Shown piece after piece: positions 36,849 through 45,706 of a DNA stretch of 60,157 nt (the stretch's first letter is position 1; each line of letters begins with the position of its first letter). The position numbers and the translations under genes are program-made. The stretch comes from Thiothrix sp. (GTDB taxonomy: Bacteria; Pseudomonadota; Gammaproteobacteria; Thiotrichales; Thiotrichaceae). The stretch covers positions 1 to 60,157 of the forward strand of contig SSFA01000025.1 of assembly GCA_008015155.1 (NCBI GenBank). Direction: 5' to 3'. The notes beneath the pieces are model-generated. The model saw only the letters and a list, made by a program, of their open reading frames with translations, made no database searches and was not told the DNA's origin.

Positions 36849-38225
36849 TTAACGAAGTTGATAAGTCGGGTCTTTTAAGACAGTGATTAAAATCTTGTCT
36901 GCGGTTTGATTACAATTAGGTGCAGCTACCGGGCTGAGCGGCAACAACCAATTGATTAAAGTGCTAGGATCATTAGTACAACTGAGCTGCGGTAGCACAT
37001 CTTGAAACAGACCGCCTAATCTAGAGAGAGGATTAAGGGGCAGAACAGCTGTCGTTTTAGTCAGCAGCTCACTGACTAAACTTTGTACTTCTTTGCCATG
37101 CTCAGCCAACAATTTAGGAATCAAATCATAGCGCCGAATTAAGCGAGTATTCGTGATCCAATCCTGGCCTCCACGCCAGCCTTTAACATCAGGAGGGTTA
37201 AAAAGTATTTGTCCAAGCTGTCGATTGGCTCGGTTTAAAGCATTGTATTCATCAAAGGGGATTTGTAATTCGCGTAATAAACCTAGCGTAAATTCCACAG
37301 GGGATTTTATTAAGCTACCCCGTTGATTATTGTCCCAAAAGACAGCGCTGGTGACAATCTTTAATAGGAGCGCTTTAATCTCATAGCCACTGTCATAAAA
37401 GGCTTTACCCCAATCTTTAATAACAGCAGGGTCTGCTGCTTCATGATTAATAAATTCTTTCCAGAATTTTTCAGCAATATGCTCAGCTGTGCGCTCTTCT
37501 TCAAGCAAAATGCTAATAATATCAAAACCATCAAAATTACCAGTGCGCCCTAAAAATTGTTTTTGATTGTTATCATGCAAGTCTGGCTTGAAAAGAAACT
37601 CACCTTCAAATGCATTCAAGTTCCAACCTGAGAAGGCACGTGCCACATTAATAATATCTTGTTCGGTATAGTGGCCTGTGCCTAAGGTGAATAACTCAAG
37701 CAACTCACGTGCAAAGTTTTCGTTAGGGCTAGTGGCGATATTTTTGGAGCCATCTAGATAAGCCAGCATGGCTGGATCTCGAGTAATCCCTTTTAAGAGT
37801 TCTGCAAAATTACCTAAAGCATGTTGACGTACTAACTGGTGTTGCCTAAACATCCATTGCGGCCATAAGATTTTATTCAGGCTAGAAGTGAAGTGATTGT
37901 GCCAAAATAGAGTCATTCTTTCCCACAAAGGGAAAGTGGTTTTATGGATTTGTGCGAGCCACCAAGTACCTAAAACGATTCCTTCTTGACGAGCAAGTTT
38001 ATTTAATTCGACTTTTTTTGCGCGCCCACTTTTGTAATAAACCTGCATGTCCTCCCAATCAGCAATTAAAGGTGTACTGCTTAAGCTATAATTAGCTGGT
38101 GGACATAAGGATTGAAAAACCTGCTCTACAGTTTGCCCAATCCGCTGTTTACAAAGTTCATGGTTTACGCCCATTTCGAGACGTGCTGCTAGATGGCGCG
38201 CAGCCGCATAGTCATGGATAAGCAT
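36849..38225 (-). CDS. DUF1800 domain protein
   Basis: This 458-residue protein has the conserved DUF1800 core: WERMTLFWHNHFTSS near residue 100, NFARELLELFTLGTGHYTEQD ~170-190 and the ARAFSGWN segment. The C-terminal part ends with NPPDVKGWRGG. No signal peptide is evident, whereas its DUF1501 partner is Tat-exported. It may use a non-classical route or travel with the partner. It is first in a three-gene unit with DUF1501 and the sulfatase. The function is unknown. Confidence 0.85.
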   Translation of the reverse strand: MLIHDYAAARHLAARLEMGVNHELCKQRIGQTVEQVFQSLCPPANYSLSSTPLIADWEDMQVYYKSGRAKKVELNKLARQEGIVLGTWWLAQIHKTTFPLWERMTLFWHNHFTSSLNKILWPQWMFRQHQLVRQHALGNFAELLKGITRDPAMLAYLDGSKNIATSPNENFARELLELFTLGTGHYTEQDIINVARAFSGWNLNAFEGEFLFKPDLHDNNQKQFLGRTGNFDGFDIISILLEEERTAEHIAEKFWKEFINHEAADPAVIKDWGKAFYDSGYEIKALLLKIVTSAVFWDNNQRGSLIKSPVEFTLGLLRELQIPFDEYNALNRANRQLGQILFNPPDVKGWRGGQDWITNTRLIRRYDLIPKLLAEHGKEVQSLVSELLTKTTAVLPLNPLSRLGGLFQDVLPQLSCTNDPSTLINWLLPLSPVAAPNCNQTADKILITVLKDPTYQLR

Positions 38226-38391
38226 GGAGTTAGCTGCTCTTGATGTTTGTTATGATTTTAGCTAGACCTTAAAGGCTCTAGGATTAGCTGTCTAATCTTG
38301 CAGATAAATGGCTGTCTTCAAATCCTTAACAGATGGTTTATGCTAGAGTGCTAGTACATCCACATCCTTCCCCACTATCAATGAGTCACTT

Positions 38392-39180
38392 ATGGATTTA
38401 GAAGAACTCACTTTAGCAGTCGTAGATATTGCTCAAGCTGCTGGCCAAGCTATTTTGCAAGTTTATGAGTCAGCTGATTTCACTATAGAGCAAAAAGACG
38501 ACCACTCGCCTCTGACAGCAGCTGACCTAGCTTCGCATGACATCATTGTTGAAGCTTTACAGGTATTAACTCCACACTATCCTATTCTGTCCGAAGAGTC
38601 AGCAGCTCTGTCTTTTGCTGAACGTAGTCAATGGCACACTTATTGGTTGGTTGATCCTTTGGATGGAACTCGGGAGTTTATTAAACGGAATGGCGAATTT
38701 AGTGTGTTAATTGCACTTATTCATCAACATGAACCCGTATTGGGTGTGGTTCATGCGCCCGTTTTGCATAAAACTTGGTATGCGAGTTTAGGGAATGGTG
38801 CTTATTTAATTTCTCCTGCAAAGGAAACTGAAGACTTACAAGTTCGGGAGCCGTCTGAAACGGTGACTGTGGTAGGTAGTCGTTCACATGCAGGAGATTC
38901 ATTGGCTGAGTTCCTTAAGCAATTGCCGCATTATGAATTGATTTCGATGGGTAGCATTTTAAAAGCTTGCTTAGTCGCTGAAGGCAAAGCTGATATTTAC
39001 CCCCGCCTAGGTGCTACTTCAGAATGGGATACGGCAGCAGCACAGATAATTGTTGAAGAAGCCGGTGGTACCCTGCAGGATTTACAGGGAGAGGCTTTGC
39101 GTTACAACACCAAAGAATCTTTACTTAATCCACATTTTATTGTCCGTGGTAATAACAATTTGGGCAAAATTGCTAACTAG
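38392..39180 (+). CDS. cysQ: 3'(2'),5'-bisphosphate nucleotidase CysQ
   Basis: This 262-residue inositol-monophosphatase-fold enzyme hydrolyses 3'-phosphoadenosine 5'-phosphate to AMP, recycling the by-product of sulfate assimilation. Metal-binding motifs are the LSEESAA region near residue 66, WLVDPLDGTREFIKRNGEF ~88, and EWDTAAAQIIVEEAGG ~215. The REFIKRNGEF form is characteristic of CysQ and separates it from SuhB. It is monocistronic. Confidence 0.93.
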   Translation: MDLEELTLAVVDIAQAAGQAILQVYESADFTIEQKDDHSPLTAADLASHDIIVEALQVLTPHYPILSEESAALSFAERSQWHTYWLVDPLDGTREFIKRNGEFSVLIALIHQHEPVLGVVHAPVLHKTWYASLGNGAYLISPAKETEDLQVREPSETVTVVGSRSHAGDSLAEFLKQLPHYELISMGSILKACLVAEGKADIYPRLGATSEWDTAAAQIIVEEAGGTLQDLQGEALRYNTKESLLNPHFIVRGNNNLGKIAN

Positions 39181-39309
39181 CTCATTAATTGAAGTATAAA
39201 TCTTTAGTTAATTTGTAACAAATGTTGCAAAATACTCCCTAAGGCTACTATTTATTGGCAATAATATTCAGTTGATTGGAAGAAAATTTATTTTTAGTGG
39301 CTTAAACTC

Positions 39310-40032
39310 ATGGCAACAGCTAGTGATTTAGAAAGCAATAGCATCTTGTTAGTTGATGATGACGCAGTACTTCAGCAGCTTCTACAAGAGTTTTTAACAA
39401 GCCAAGGTTATCCAATATCGGTATTGTCCAGTGGTGAGGAAATTGCTGATTTTTTGCGCATAAATTCCGTGACTGTGATTGTAATGGATATTTTATTGCC
39501 TGGGCAAAATGGCTTGTATTGGTTAGCATGGATAAAAAAACATTATCCCTCTTTGCCAGTCTTGATTCTGTCTTCACAGAAAGCGGTTGACGACCGCATC
39601 GCCGGTCTACAGTTAGGCGCTGAAGATTATTTAATCAAGCCATTCCATATGACCGAATTACTCCTGAGGTTAAAAAATATACTCAAAAACAAACGGCCGG
39701 TTGAGCTTAAATTAAGTCATTCTTACAATTATTGTTTCGATCCTGAACATGCGTTGTTTTTTCGAGATGGTAAGACGATAAAGCTCACCACCACTGAAAC
39801 CCGCTTGATGCGTTTTCTGTTTGATCATGCGGGCAAAATCGTGACACGCGATGAGATTTCTGAGGCTTTACGTGGCAATAGCCACCACCCTTTAGACCGT
39901 AGCATTGATGTGCATATGAATCGCTTGCGCAAAAAGATTGAGGATAAACCGAATTTGCCAAAATACTTAAATACAGTCTGGGGCAAAGGTTATCGCTTCT
40001 TACCCCCCAAAAAAGAAGATGATCTCTACTAG
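39310..40032 (+). CDS. OmpR-family response regulator (orphan)
   Basis: This 240-residue protein has an N-terminal receiver domain (LLVDDDA near residue 14, phosphoacceptor Asp in VIVMDILLPGQNG ~57, Lys in LIKPFHM ~108). The C-terminal OmpR-type winged helix (TTTETRLMRFLFDHAGKIVT, then DVHMNRLRKKIE and a YRFLPP ending) binds DNA. No histidine kinase gene is adjacent, so its partner is elsewhere. Its regulon cannot be named from the sequence. Confidence 0.9.
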   Translation: MATASDLESNSILLVDDDAVLQQLLQEFLTSQGYPISVLSSGEEIADFLRINSVTVIVMDILLPGQNGLYWLAWIKKHYPSLPVLILSSQKAVDDRIAGLQLGAEDYLIKPFHMTELLLRLKNILKNKRPVELKLSHSYNYCFDPEHALFFRDGKTIKLTTTETRLMRFLFDHAGKIVTRDEISEALRGNSHHPLDRSIDVHMNRLRKKIEDKPNLPKYLNTVWGKGYRFLPPKKEDDLY

Positions 40033-40121
40033 TGATCTAAGAAAAGCAGCCAAAATCTTCTTGGTTGCTCCTCATGAATCAGATCATAATACGCTTTTTT
40101 TGCGAATTAAGCCTAAACCCC

Positions 40122-40811
40122 ATGAATCACCCGCAACCCCTGCGCCAAATTAAAAGCTTTGTACTCAGACAAGGGCGCTTGACTAAAGGCCAAGAGCAGG
40201 CTTTGCAGACAGGCTGGCCTCAATTTGGAATAGAAGCATCCAGTGATCTGCTAGATTTTACAGCCCTATTTGGGAATACAGCGCCTGTAACCTTAGAAAT
40301 TGGTTTTGGGAACGGTGAAAGCTTGGCGGAAATGGCCTTAGCAGCGCCAGAACGGAATTTTCTGGGGATTGAAGTGCATACGCCTGGTGTAGGACATTTA
40401 CTCCATTTAGTGCAAAAACATCAGCTGACTAATGTGCGGGTTATGAATACTGATGCTGTAGAAATTATTCAACAGCGTATTCCAGAAGCTAGCTTAAACC
40501 GAGTTCAAATTTATTTTCCTGATCCTTGGCATAAAAAACGCCATAATAAGCGGCGGATTATTCAAGCAGAATTTGTGAGTCTGTTAGCAACTCGTTTGCA
40601 ACACGGTGGCTTGTTACATTTAGCAACCGACTGGCAGGATTACGCTGAAGCCATGGCTGAAGTGATGCAAGCCAGCCCTGAGTTTCAGACGCTTAATCCA
40701 AGTGGTGAAGCCTTCTCACCTCGACCAGAGTTTCGTCCTCTAACTAAGTTTGAACAGCGTGGTGTAAAGCTCGGTCACGGGGTGTGGGACTTACTCTTTC
40801 TTAAAAAATAG
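40122..40811 (+). CDS. trmB: tRNA (guanine-46-N7)-methyltransferase
   Basis: This 229-residue SAM-dependent enzyme makes m7G46 in tRNA. The SAM motif is LEIGFGNGESL near residue 66, followed by NFLGIEVHTPGVG. The family-defining IYFPDPWHKKRHNKRRI is near residue 140, and the late TKFEQRGVKLGHGVWDL closes the fold. The ATG at 40122 gives the usual TrmB start; an upstream ATG at 40065 would add 19 residues of unlikely sequence. The ribosome-binding site is weak. Confidence 0.95.
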   Translation: MNHPQPLRQIKSFVLRQGRLTKGQEQALQTGWPQFGIEASSDLLDFTALFGNTAPVTLEIGFGNGESLAEMALAAPERNFLGIEVHTPGVGHLLHLVQKHQLTNVRVMNTDAVEIIQQRIPEASLNRVQIYFPDPWHKKRHNKRRIIQAEFVSLLATRLQHGGLLHLATDWQDYAEAMAEVMQASPEFQTLNPSGEAFSPRPEFRPLTKFEQRGVKLGHGVWDLLFLKK

Positions 40812-40934
40812 GCCATCACTGTTTTTACCGATACTCTGCTAAAATGAGCAGCTTAGGCTTACGGGCTTATTCAAGAAAATAATTGTTTGCTATTTATTCC
40901 AATTAACTACTGCTTTAGTGCTTGGAATAGAAAG

Positions 40935-41750
40935 ATGCTTACTAAGTTTAAATTCTTACTCCTTCTTCTGCTCTTCATTCCAGCTTGGACGGTGGCTCTA
41001 GCACCGCCCTTTCAGGTGAGTGTAGATCCAACTTGGCAAGCCGCTGATCCTAAAGATGTACAAGCTGTTTTAGACTCTACTATTCTTTCCATAGCACCGT
41101 ATATTGGTAATCGACGCTTAGATCCTATTGTGGTCAAGAATGAGGAAAAAGGGCCTATCTCACTCTACGAGCGTGATAAGCAAGGTAAATATATTATTCT
41201 TCTAGATGTTAATGGGCGTTACTGGTCACAGCTGGCCTATCAGTTCTCCCACGAAACTTGTCATTTATTGAGTAACTATGATCTAGCGCCTAATAATCTG
41301 TCTAAGCAGCAATGGTTTGAAGAATCGCTGTGTGAGGCATTTAGTCTGTTTAGTCTAGGTAAGTTAGCGGATCAGTGGGATAAAAATCCACCTTATCCAA
41401 ATTGGAAAGACTATGCGCCAGAGTTACGTAAATACTTGGCGGATATGTTGAAAGAAGATCAACGTAGTTTTGCACCTAACCTTGCAAGCTGGTATCAGCA
41501 ACATAAAACTACGCTTGAGGCTGATCCATATGCAGATAATCGCAGGCTCAATGAAAAGTTTGCCTCGCACCTGCTAAAAATATTTTCAGCCTATCCTGAG
41601 GCTTGGGCTGCCATTAACTACATGAATTTAGGTGACGACAGTCAAGATAAGTCTCTGACTAAGTATTTGAAAGATTGGCATGATAATGCTCCAGCGAATC
41701 TACGAGCTCCCATTCAAGCGATTCAGCAGCAGCTAGGGCTCCAAGGATAA
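40935..41750 (+). CDS. Exported HExxH zinc-peptidase-like protein, unknown family
   Basis: This 271-residue protein has a signal peptide (Lys, then poly-Leu, ending near residue 23). A HETCH motif (HExxH) at residues 106-110 is followed 17-24 residues later by acidic residues in WFEESLCE, matching the spacing of gluzincin-type zinc peptidases (HExxH plus a third ligand Glu). The zinc site appears intact. I do not recognise the family. An ATG at 40887 would give a 16-residue longer product but spoil the signal peptide, so 40935 is preferred. Confidence 0.6.
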   Translation: MLTKFKFLLLLLLFIPAWTVALAPPFQVSVDPTWQAADPKDVQAVLDSTILSIAPYIGNRRLDPIVVKNEEKGPISLYERDKQGKYIILLDVNGRYWSQLAYQFSHETCHLLSNYDLAPNNLSKQQWFEESLCEAFSLFSLGKLADQWDKNPPYPNWKDYAPELRKYLADMLKEDQRSFAPNLASWYQQHKTTLEADPYADNRRLNEKFASHLLKIFSAYPEAWAAINYMNLGDDSQDKSLTKYLKDWHDNAPANLRAPIQAIQQQLGLQG

Positions 41751-41917
41751 ACTAGTGATTTATTAACTAACTAGGCGCAAATCGTCGGTAGAAAGTTTAT
41801 TTCCTAGCAATTTTATGTGAAATTAAGAAAAAAATAGCTGAACTTTTCAATGAAACATCTATCTTTAATTTGTATGGAGGTTCCCTTACATACGCGATAA
41901 AACAAGAGGGCTGAGCG

Positions 41918-42469
41918 ATGCAAAAACCATTATTATTCTTAGGCGCACTCACCATCTTTATGATGGGCTATTGGATCCCCGAAGATCGCCATGTGCCAGT
42001 GGAAGGTGCTAAACCTTACGATTGGAACCCTGCTGCTTACTGGTATGTAGGCGGGCAAAACGCACAAAAAGGTATTAATATATTCGCACGTGAAGGCACA
42101 CCTGTAGTTGCAAGTACAAGTGGCTGGGTGGTGTATAGCGAAAATAATCCAGAAGGTAACAATACGGTTTTAGTATTGGGTTCTAAGTGGCGTTTACATA
42201 ATTACGCGAACTTAGAAAAGGTCGATGCCAAGCCTGGTAGTTGGGTTAAAACAGGTGAGAAAATTGGCGCTGTTGGTTTGCCGAATAAAGATGCAAAACG
42301 TCCAGCAAATTTATACTACTCTATTCGTAGTTTGTCCCCCCAAGTTTCTGAGTTAAAACCAGAAAAACCGTTTTGGTTGGATCAAGTATTTTATGTGAAT
42401 CCACATAAATTTTTGACCGAATACCAATCCAGTGATGGTGCAGCGGCTCACACTGAGTCAGCGCATTAA
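41918..42469 (+). CDS. LytM/M23-like protein with degenerate zinc site
   Basis: This 183-residue protein has an N-terminal hydrophobic anchor or signal (about residues 4-18) and a C-terminal LytM-like fold: a FAREGTPVVASTSGWVVYSE segment, then HNYANLEKVDAKPGSWVKTG, and an IGAVG turn. In active M23 enzymes the first strand holds a His and an Asp and the last an HxH; here those positions read KGINIF and LYYSIR. The zinc ligands are therefore lost. It may act as a regulator of an amidase, as EnvC and NlpD do. Confidence 0.7.
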   Translation: MQKPLLFLGALTIFMMGYWIPEDRHVPVEGAKPYDWNPAAYWYVGGQNAQKGINIFAREGTPVVASTSGWVVYSENNPEGNNTVLVLGSKWRLHNYANLEKVDAKPGSWVKTGEKIGAVGLPNKDAKRPANLYYSIRSLSPQVSELKPEKPFWLDQVFYVNPHKFLTEYQSSDGAAAHTESAH

Positions 42470-42578
42470 GAGTTTATTAGGCTTCGATTTTCGTCCGTAG
42501 CTAGTGTGAAAACTCAAAGTCTATAATCGGCGCATAAATTAATTGGTAGGCTCCTACCTTTTTCATTATCCTTGCGCC

Positions 42579-43025
42579 ATGAAAACTGAAACTCCAAAAA
42601 ATTTGCCAGGCTTTATCTTGCCCGTTCGTGTCTATTATGAAGATACGGATGCAGGTAGAGTGGTCTATCACAGTAATTATATTAACTTTATGGAGCGTGC
42701 ACGTACTGAGTGGTTACGCTCCTTAGGTTATGAGCAAGATAACTTGATTCATGAGCAAGGCATTGTGTTTGTGGTGCGTAGCTTGCAAGTTGATTATCTC
42801 AAGCCTGCCTTATTTAATGATTTATTACAGGTTGAAGCGGCCATCCATGAGTTAGGGCGCACGAGTGTCCATTTCCGGCAAAACATTTGGCGCGAACATA
42901 AAAGTGAAAATGCACGTGAACATTTAATCGCGGGCATAGTCAGAGTGGTGTGCGTGGATGCCGAGAGTTTCCGGCCGAAGCCTATTCCAGCAGACATTCG
43001 AGGTAAGTTCAGCGGTGAGCACTGA
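42579..43025 (+). CDS. ybgC: Tol-Pal-associated acyl-CoA thioesterase YbgC
   Basis: This 148-residue hotdog-fold thioesterase has the motif YYEDTDAGRVVYHSNYINFMERART, the classical YbgC signature with the catalytic Asp. It is the usual first gene of the tol-pal cluster. The ATG at 42579 is chosen because the preceding in-frame ATG (42543) gives an unlikely N-terminus. The tolQ start (GTG at 43015) overlaps its end by 11 bp. Confidence 0.93.
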   Translation: MKTETPKNLPGFILPVRVYYEDTDAGRVVYHSNYINFMERARTEWLRSLGYEQDNLIHEQGIVFVVRSLQVDYLKPALFNDLLQVEAAIHELGRTSVHFRQNIWREHKSENAREHLIAGIVRVVCVDAESFRPKPIPADIRGKFSGEH

Positions 43026-43701
43026 TTTATCGATTTTGCATTTAATTTTTAATGCAAGCTTAGTCGTCAAAATTGTTATGGGGCTACTGATGCTAGCCTC
43101 TTTGCTTTCATGGACTTTGATTATTGTAAAGTCTAGTAAGCTCCAGCAAGCGCGTCGCCAAGCAGAACAGTTCGAAGAACGCTTTTGGAGTGGAATTTCT
43201 TTACCGGCACTTTATGAGGAGTTGGCTAAAGCACCACAACGCACCGGTCTAGCCCGTATCTTCTATGATGGTTTTCATGAGTATCGGCGGCTTAGCCAAT
43301 TGGATAATGCCCATCACTTGCCAGTGACTGAATCAGTACAACGTGCGATGCGCGTTGCGGCTTCTAAAGAAATTGATGGCTTAGAGCAAAATCTAGCTTT
43401 TCTAGCCACCGTTGGCTCAACCAGCCCGTATGTAGGTTTGTTTGGTACGGTATGGGGCATCATGAACTCCTTCTTATCCTTAGGAAAAATGCAGCAAGCT
43501 ACTTTAGCAGTGGTTGCACCAGGGATTGCTGAAGCCTTGATTGCAACGGCTATTGGTTTATTTGCGGCGATTCCTGCGGTGATTGCTTACAACCGTTTTG
43601 TTGAGCATGTGGATCGCTTAGCTGTGAATTACGATAATTTCCGTGAAGAGTTTACTGCACTCTTAGAGCGTCATGCAGCTACGCAACAGGGACGGCGATG
43701 A
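43015..43701 (+). CDS. tolQ: TolQ inner-membrane proton-channel subunit
   Basis: This 228-residue MotA/ExbB-family protein has a first TM near residues 15-35 and two more near 130-155 and 170-190. The GTVWGIMNSF and APGIAEALIATAIGLFAAIPAVIAYN motifs are conserved. The GTG at 43015 gives the standard VSTDLSILHLI start (about E. coli length) and has GAGGTAA upstream; an ATG at 42958 lies deep in ybgC. With TolR it uses the proton motive force to energise TolA. Confidence 0.95.
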   Translation: MSTDLSILHLIFNASLVVKIVMGLLMLASLLSWTLIIVKSSKLQQARRQAEQFEERFWSGISLPALYEELAKAPQRTGLARIFYDGFHEYRRLSQLDNAHHLPVTESVQRAMRVAASKEIDGLEQNLAFLATVGSTSPYVGLFGTVWGIMNSFLSLGKMQQATLAVVAPGIAEALIATAIGLFAAIPAVIAYNRFVEHVDRLAVNYDNFREEFTALLERHAATQQGRR

Positions 43702-44108
43702 AACGTAGTCGTAAGTCGATGGCACAAATGAATGTGGTGCCTTATATCGATGTCATGTTGGTTTTATTGGTGATTTTTATGGTCACCGCGCCTATGCTGC
43801 AATCAGGTGTGTCAATTGACGCGCCCGATGCAGATGCTGCAGCTCTACAATCTGATAATCAGCAGGAACCTTTAATAATTTTAGTTGATCAAAGAGGACA
43901 ATACTTGTTGCAAGATGGCGACAAGTTGAGTTCTAAGCAACTGAGTACTTATGTGGCTCAGCAACTAGAAGGTAAACCTAATCGAGCAGTGAATATTCGT
44001 GCGGATGCAGGTGTTGAGTACCAATATGTGATGACGGCGATGGTGGCCGCCCAAAAAGCGGGGGCGACAGCTATCAATTTATTGGCTGATCCGGTTAAAC
44101 CAAAGTGA
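43698..44108 (+). CDS. tolR: TolR inner-membrane subunit
   Basis: This 136-residue ExbD/TolR protein has a short cytoplasmic N-terminus, one TM segment (VVPYIDVMLVLLVIFMVTAP) that contains the essential proton-path Asp, and a periplasmic domain. It overlaps tolQ by 4 bp. A 54-bp gap to tolA contains only a weak hairpin. Confidence 0.95.
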   Translation: MKRSRKSMAQMNVVPYIDVMLVLLVIFMVTAPMLQSGVSIDAPDADAAALQSDNQQEPLIILVDQRGQYLLQDGDKLSSKQLSTYVAQQLEGKPNRAVNIRADAGVEYQYVMTAMVAAQKAGATAINLLADPVKPK

Positions 44109-44162
44109 CCAGCCTCAATAAGAAGGCTTTAAATTTGCAGGAACGATAGAAATTAATAAGTC

Positions 44163-45704
44163 ATGTTCAAAGAACTGCTAAAAAACCCGGTTGCTCTGTT
44201 TTGGGCAATTGTTATCCATATTATTGTCCTGATTCTGCTGATTCTAGGCTTTCAATTGAATAAGCAGCCTAAGCCACCAGAAGAATCAGTGGCTGTGCAA
44301 GTCAAAGGTCTGCAGCCTTTAGCAGAAACTACTCCCACTACTACTGAAGCTCCATACCTGATTGAAGAGCCTAAAGCTCAATCTGAACCAACCCAAACAG
44401 CTACCCAAAAGCAGCAAGAACAAGATCGCCAATTGCGTGAACAAGCACGGCGAGAAGCGCTGGCTGAAGCAGCGGCTATAGCTAAAGCTGAAAAAGAAGC
44501 AGAACGCCAGCGTTTGGCGGATGAAAAAAAGCAGGCTCAAATGGAGCAGGCTGCTTTAGAGCAAGCCCGCAGAGAAGCTGAAACCGAACGTAAACGCCAA
44601 GAGGCCGAGGAACGAAAAGCTGAGCGTGAACGTCAGCAGGCTTTAGAAGTAGAGCGTCAAGCTGACGAGGCGCGGCAACAAGCTTTAAAACTAGAACGTG
44701 AACGCAAAGAGCAAGCTGAAAAGGAGCTCGCGGAAGAGCGCCGTAAAGCTGATGAGGCGGAACAAGCTTTAGCTGAAAAAAAACGTGAGCAAGAAAGAGC
44801 GGAAGAACAAGCACGTAAAGAAGCTGCCGAACGTGAATTAGACCGTGAGCGACGCAAAGCAGAGGAAGCAGAAAAGCAATTAGCACAAGAACGCGAAGAG
44901 CGCGAAAAAGCTGAGCAAGCTTGGGCTGAAAAACAAAAACAACTGCAAGCTGAGCGAGATGCTGAACAGCAAGCTTTAATTAAGCGGGTGGAAGAGGAGG
45001 CACGTAAGAAAAAAGAAGAAGATGAAAAGCGTGAGGCCGCTGAAATTGAGCGCAAAATAAAAGAGGCTGAGGAGAAGCGCTTAGCGGACGAGAAAAAGCG
45101 TCAAGAAGAAAAAGAATTAGCAGAAAAACGGGCCGCTTACCAAGAAAAATGGAAAGCTGAACAAGAGAAGCTTAAACAAGAAGCTGAGGATAAGGCTAAA
45201 GCTGAAGAGGCTGCCAAGCGTAAAGCCGAAGAAGAGCGTAAGCTAGCAGAATCTAAAACACGTGAAGATCAAGAGCGGCGTTTACGAGAAAGTAGTGAAC
45301 GCGCCCGGGAACAAGCTGCAGCTGAGGCTAAAGCAAAAGCGGAGGCTGAAGAAAAGTCCAAGCAAGCGGAGGCTGAAAGAGCTAGAAAAGAAGCCGAAGC
45401 TAAGCAAAATACGGGGCCTAGCCCACAAGCGATTGAGAACGCGGCGCTTGCTTGGGGTGCACAAATTAAGCGGCGGGTGAGTTCGCGCTGGAATCAACCT
45501 GCTGATACCTTTGGCATGCGTGCAACGGTTTCTTTATCGGTTAAACCACCGGGCAATATTCGTGAATTGCGAGTCACGGATTGTAATGGGAGTCCTCAAT
45601 TTTGTGACTCATTGATAGCTGCTTTGCATCGTTCTGAGCCTTTTCCAGAGCCTGATTTGCCAGAGCTTTATAATCAAAACTTAAGATTAATTTTTGAGCC
45701 ATAA
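44163..45704 (+). CDS. tolA: TolA envelope-spanning protein
   Basis: This 513-residue protein is anchored by one TM segment (about residues 9-31). A long Lys/Glu/Ala/Arg-rich helix (domain II, roughly 75-420) spans the periplasm, and a C-terminal domain (about 425-513) begins AIENAALAWGAQIKRRVSSRW and carries two Cys that can form the family disulfide (DCNGSPQFCDS). Domain II is longer than in E. coli TolA (421 residues overall). It links TolQR to TolB-Pal at the outer membrane. Confidence 0.93.
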   Translation: MFKELLKNPVALFWAIVIHIIVLILLILGFQLNKQPKPPEESVAVQVKGLQPLAETTPTTTEAPYLIEEPKAQSEPTQTATQKQQEQDRQLREQARREALAEAAAIAKAEKEAERQRLADEKKQAQMEQAALEQARREAETERKRQEAEERKAERERQQALEVERQADEARQQALKLERERKEQAEKELAEERRKADEAEQALAEKKREQERAEEQARKEAAERELDRERRKAEEAEKQLAQEREEREKAEQAWAEKQKQLQAERDAEQQALIKRVEEEARKKKEEDEKREAAEIERKIKEAEEKRLADEKKRQEEKELAEKRAAYQEKWKAEQEKLKQEAEDKAKAEEAAKRKAEEERKLAESKTREDQERRLRESSERAREQAAAEAKAKAEAEEKSKQAEAERARKEAEAKQNTGPSPQAIENAALAWGAQIKRRVSSRWNQPADTFGMRATVSLSVKPPGNIRELRVTDCNGSPQFCDSLIAALHRSEPFPEPDLPELYNQNLRLIFEP

Positions 45705-45706
45705 CT

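Noticed and set aside
42545..42563. Short hairpin GGTAG-GCTC-CTACC followed by T residues before ybgC
   Set aside because: Only five base pairs in the stem; too weak to call a terminator, though it could slow readthrough from the LytM-like gene.
44482..45055. Long minus-strand ORFs opposite tolA
   Set aside because: They are the antisense shadow of the Lys/Glu/Ala repeat codons; the translations are low-complexity Ser/Arg/Leu without motif or ribosome-binding site.
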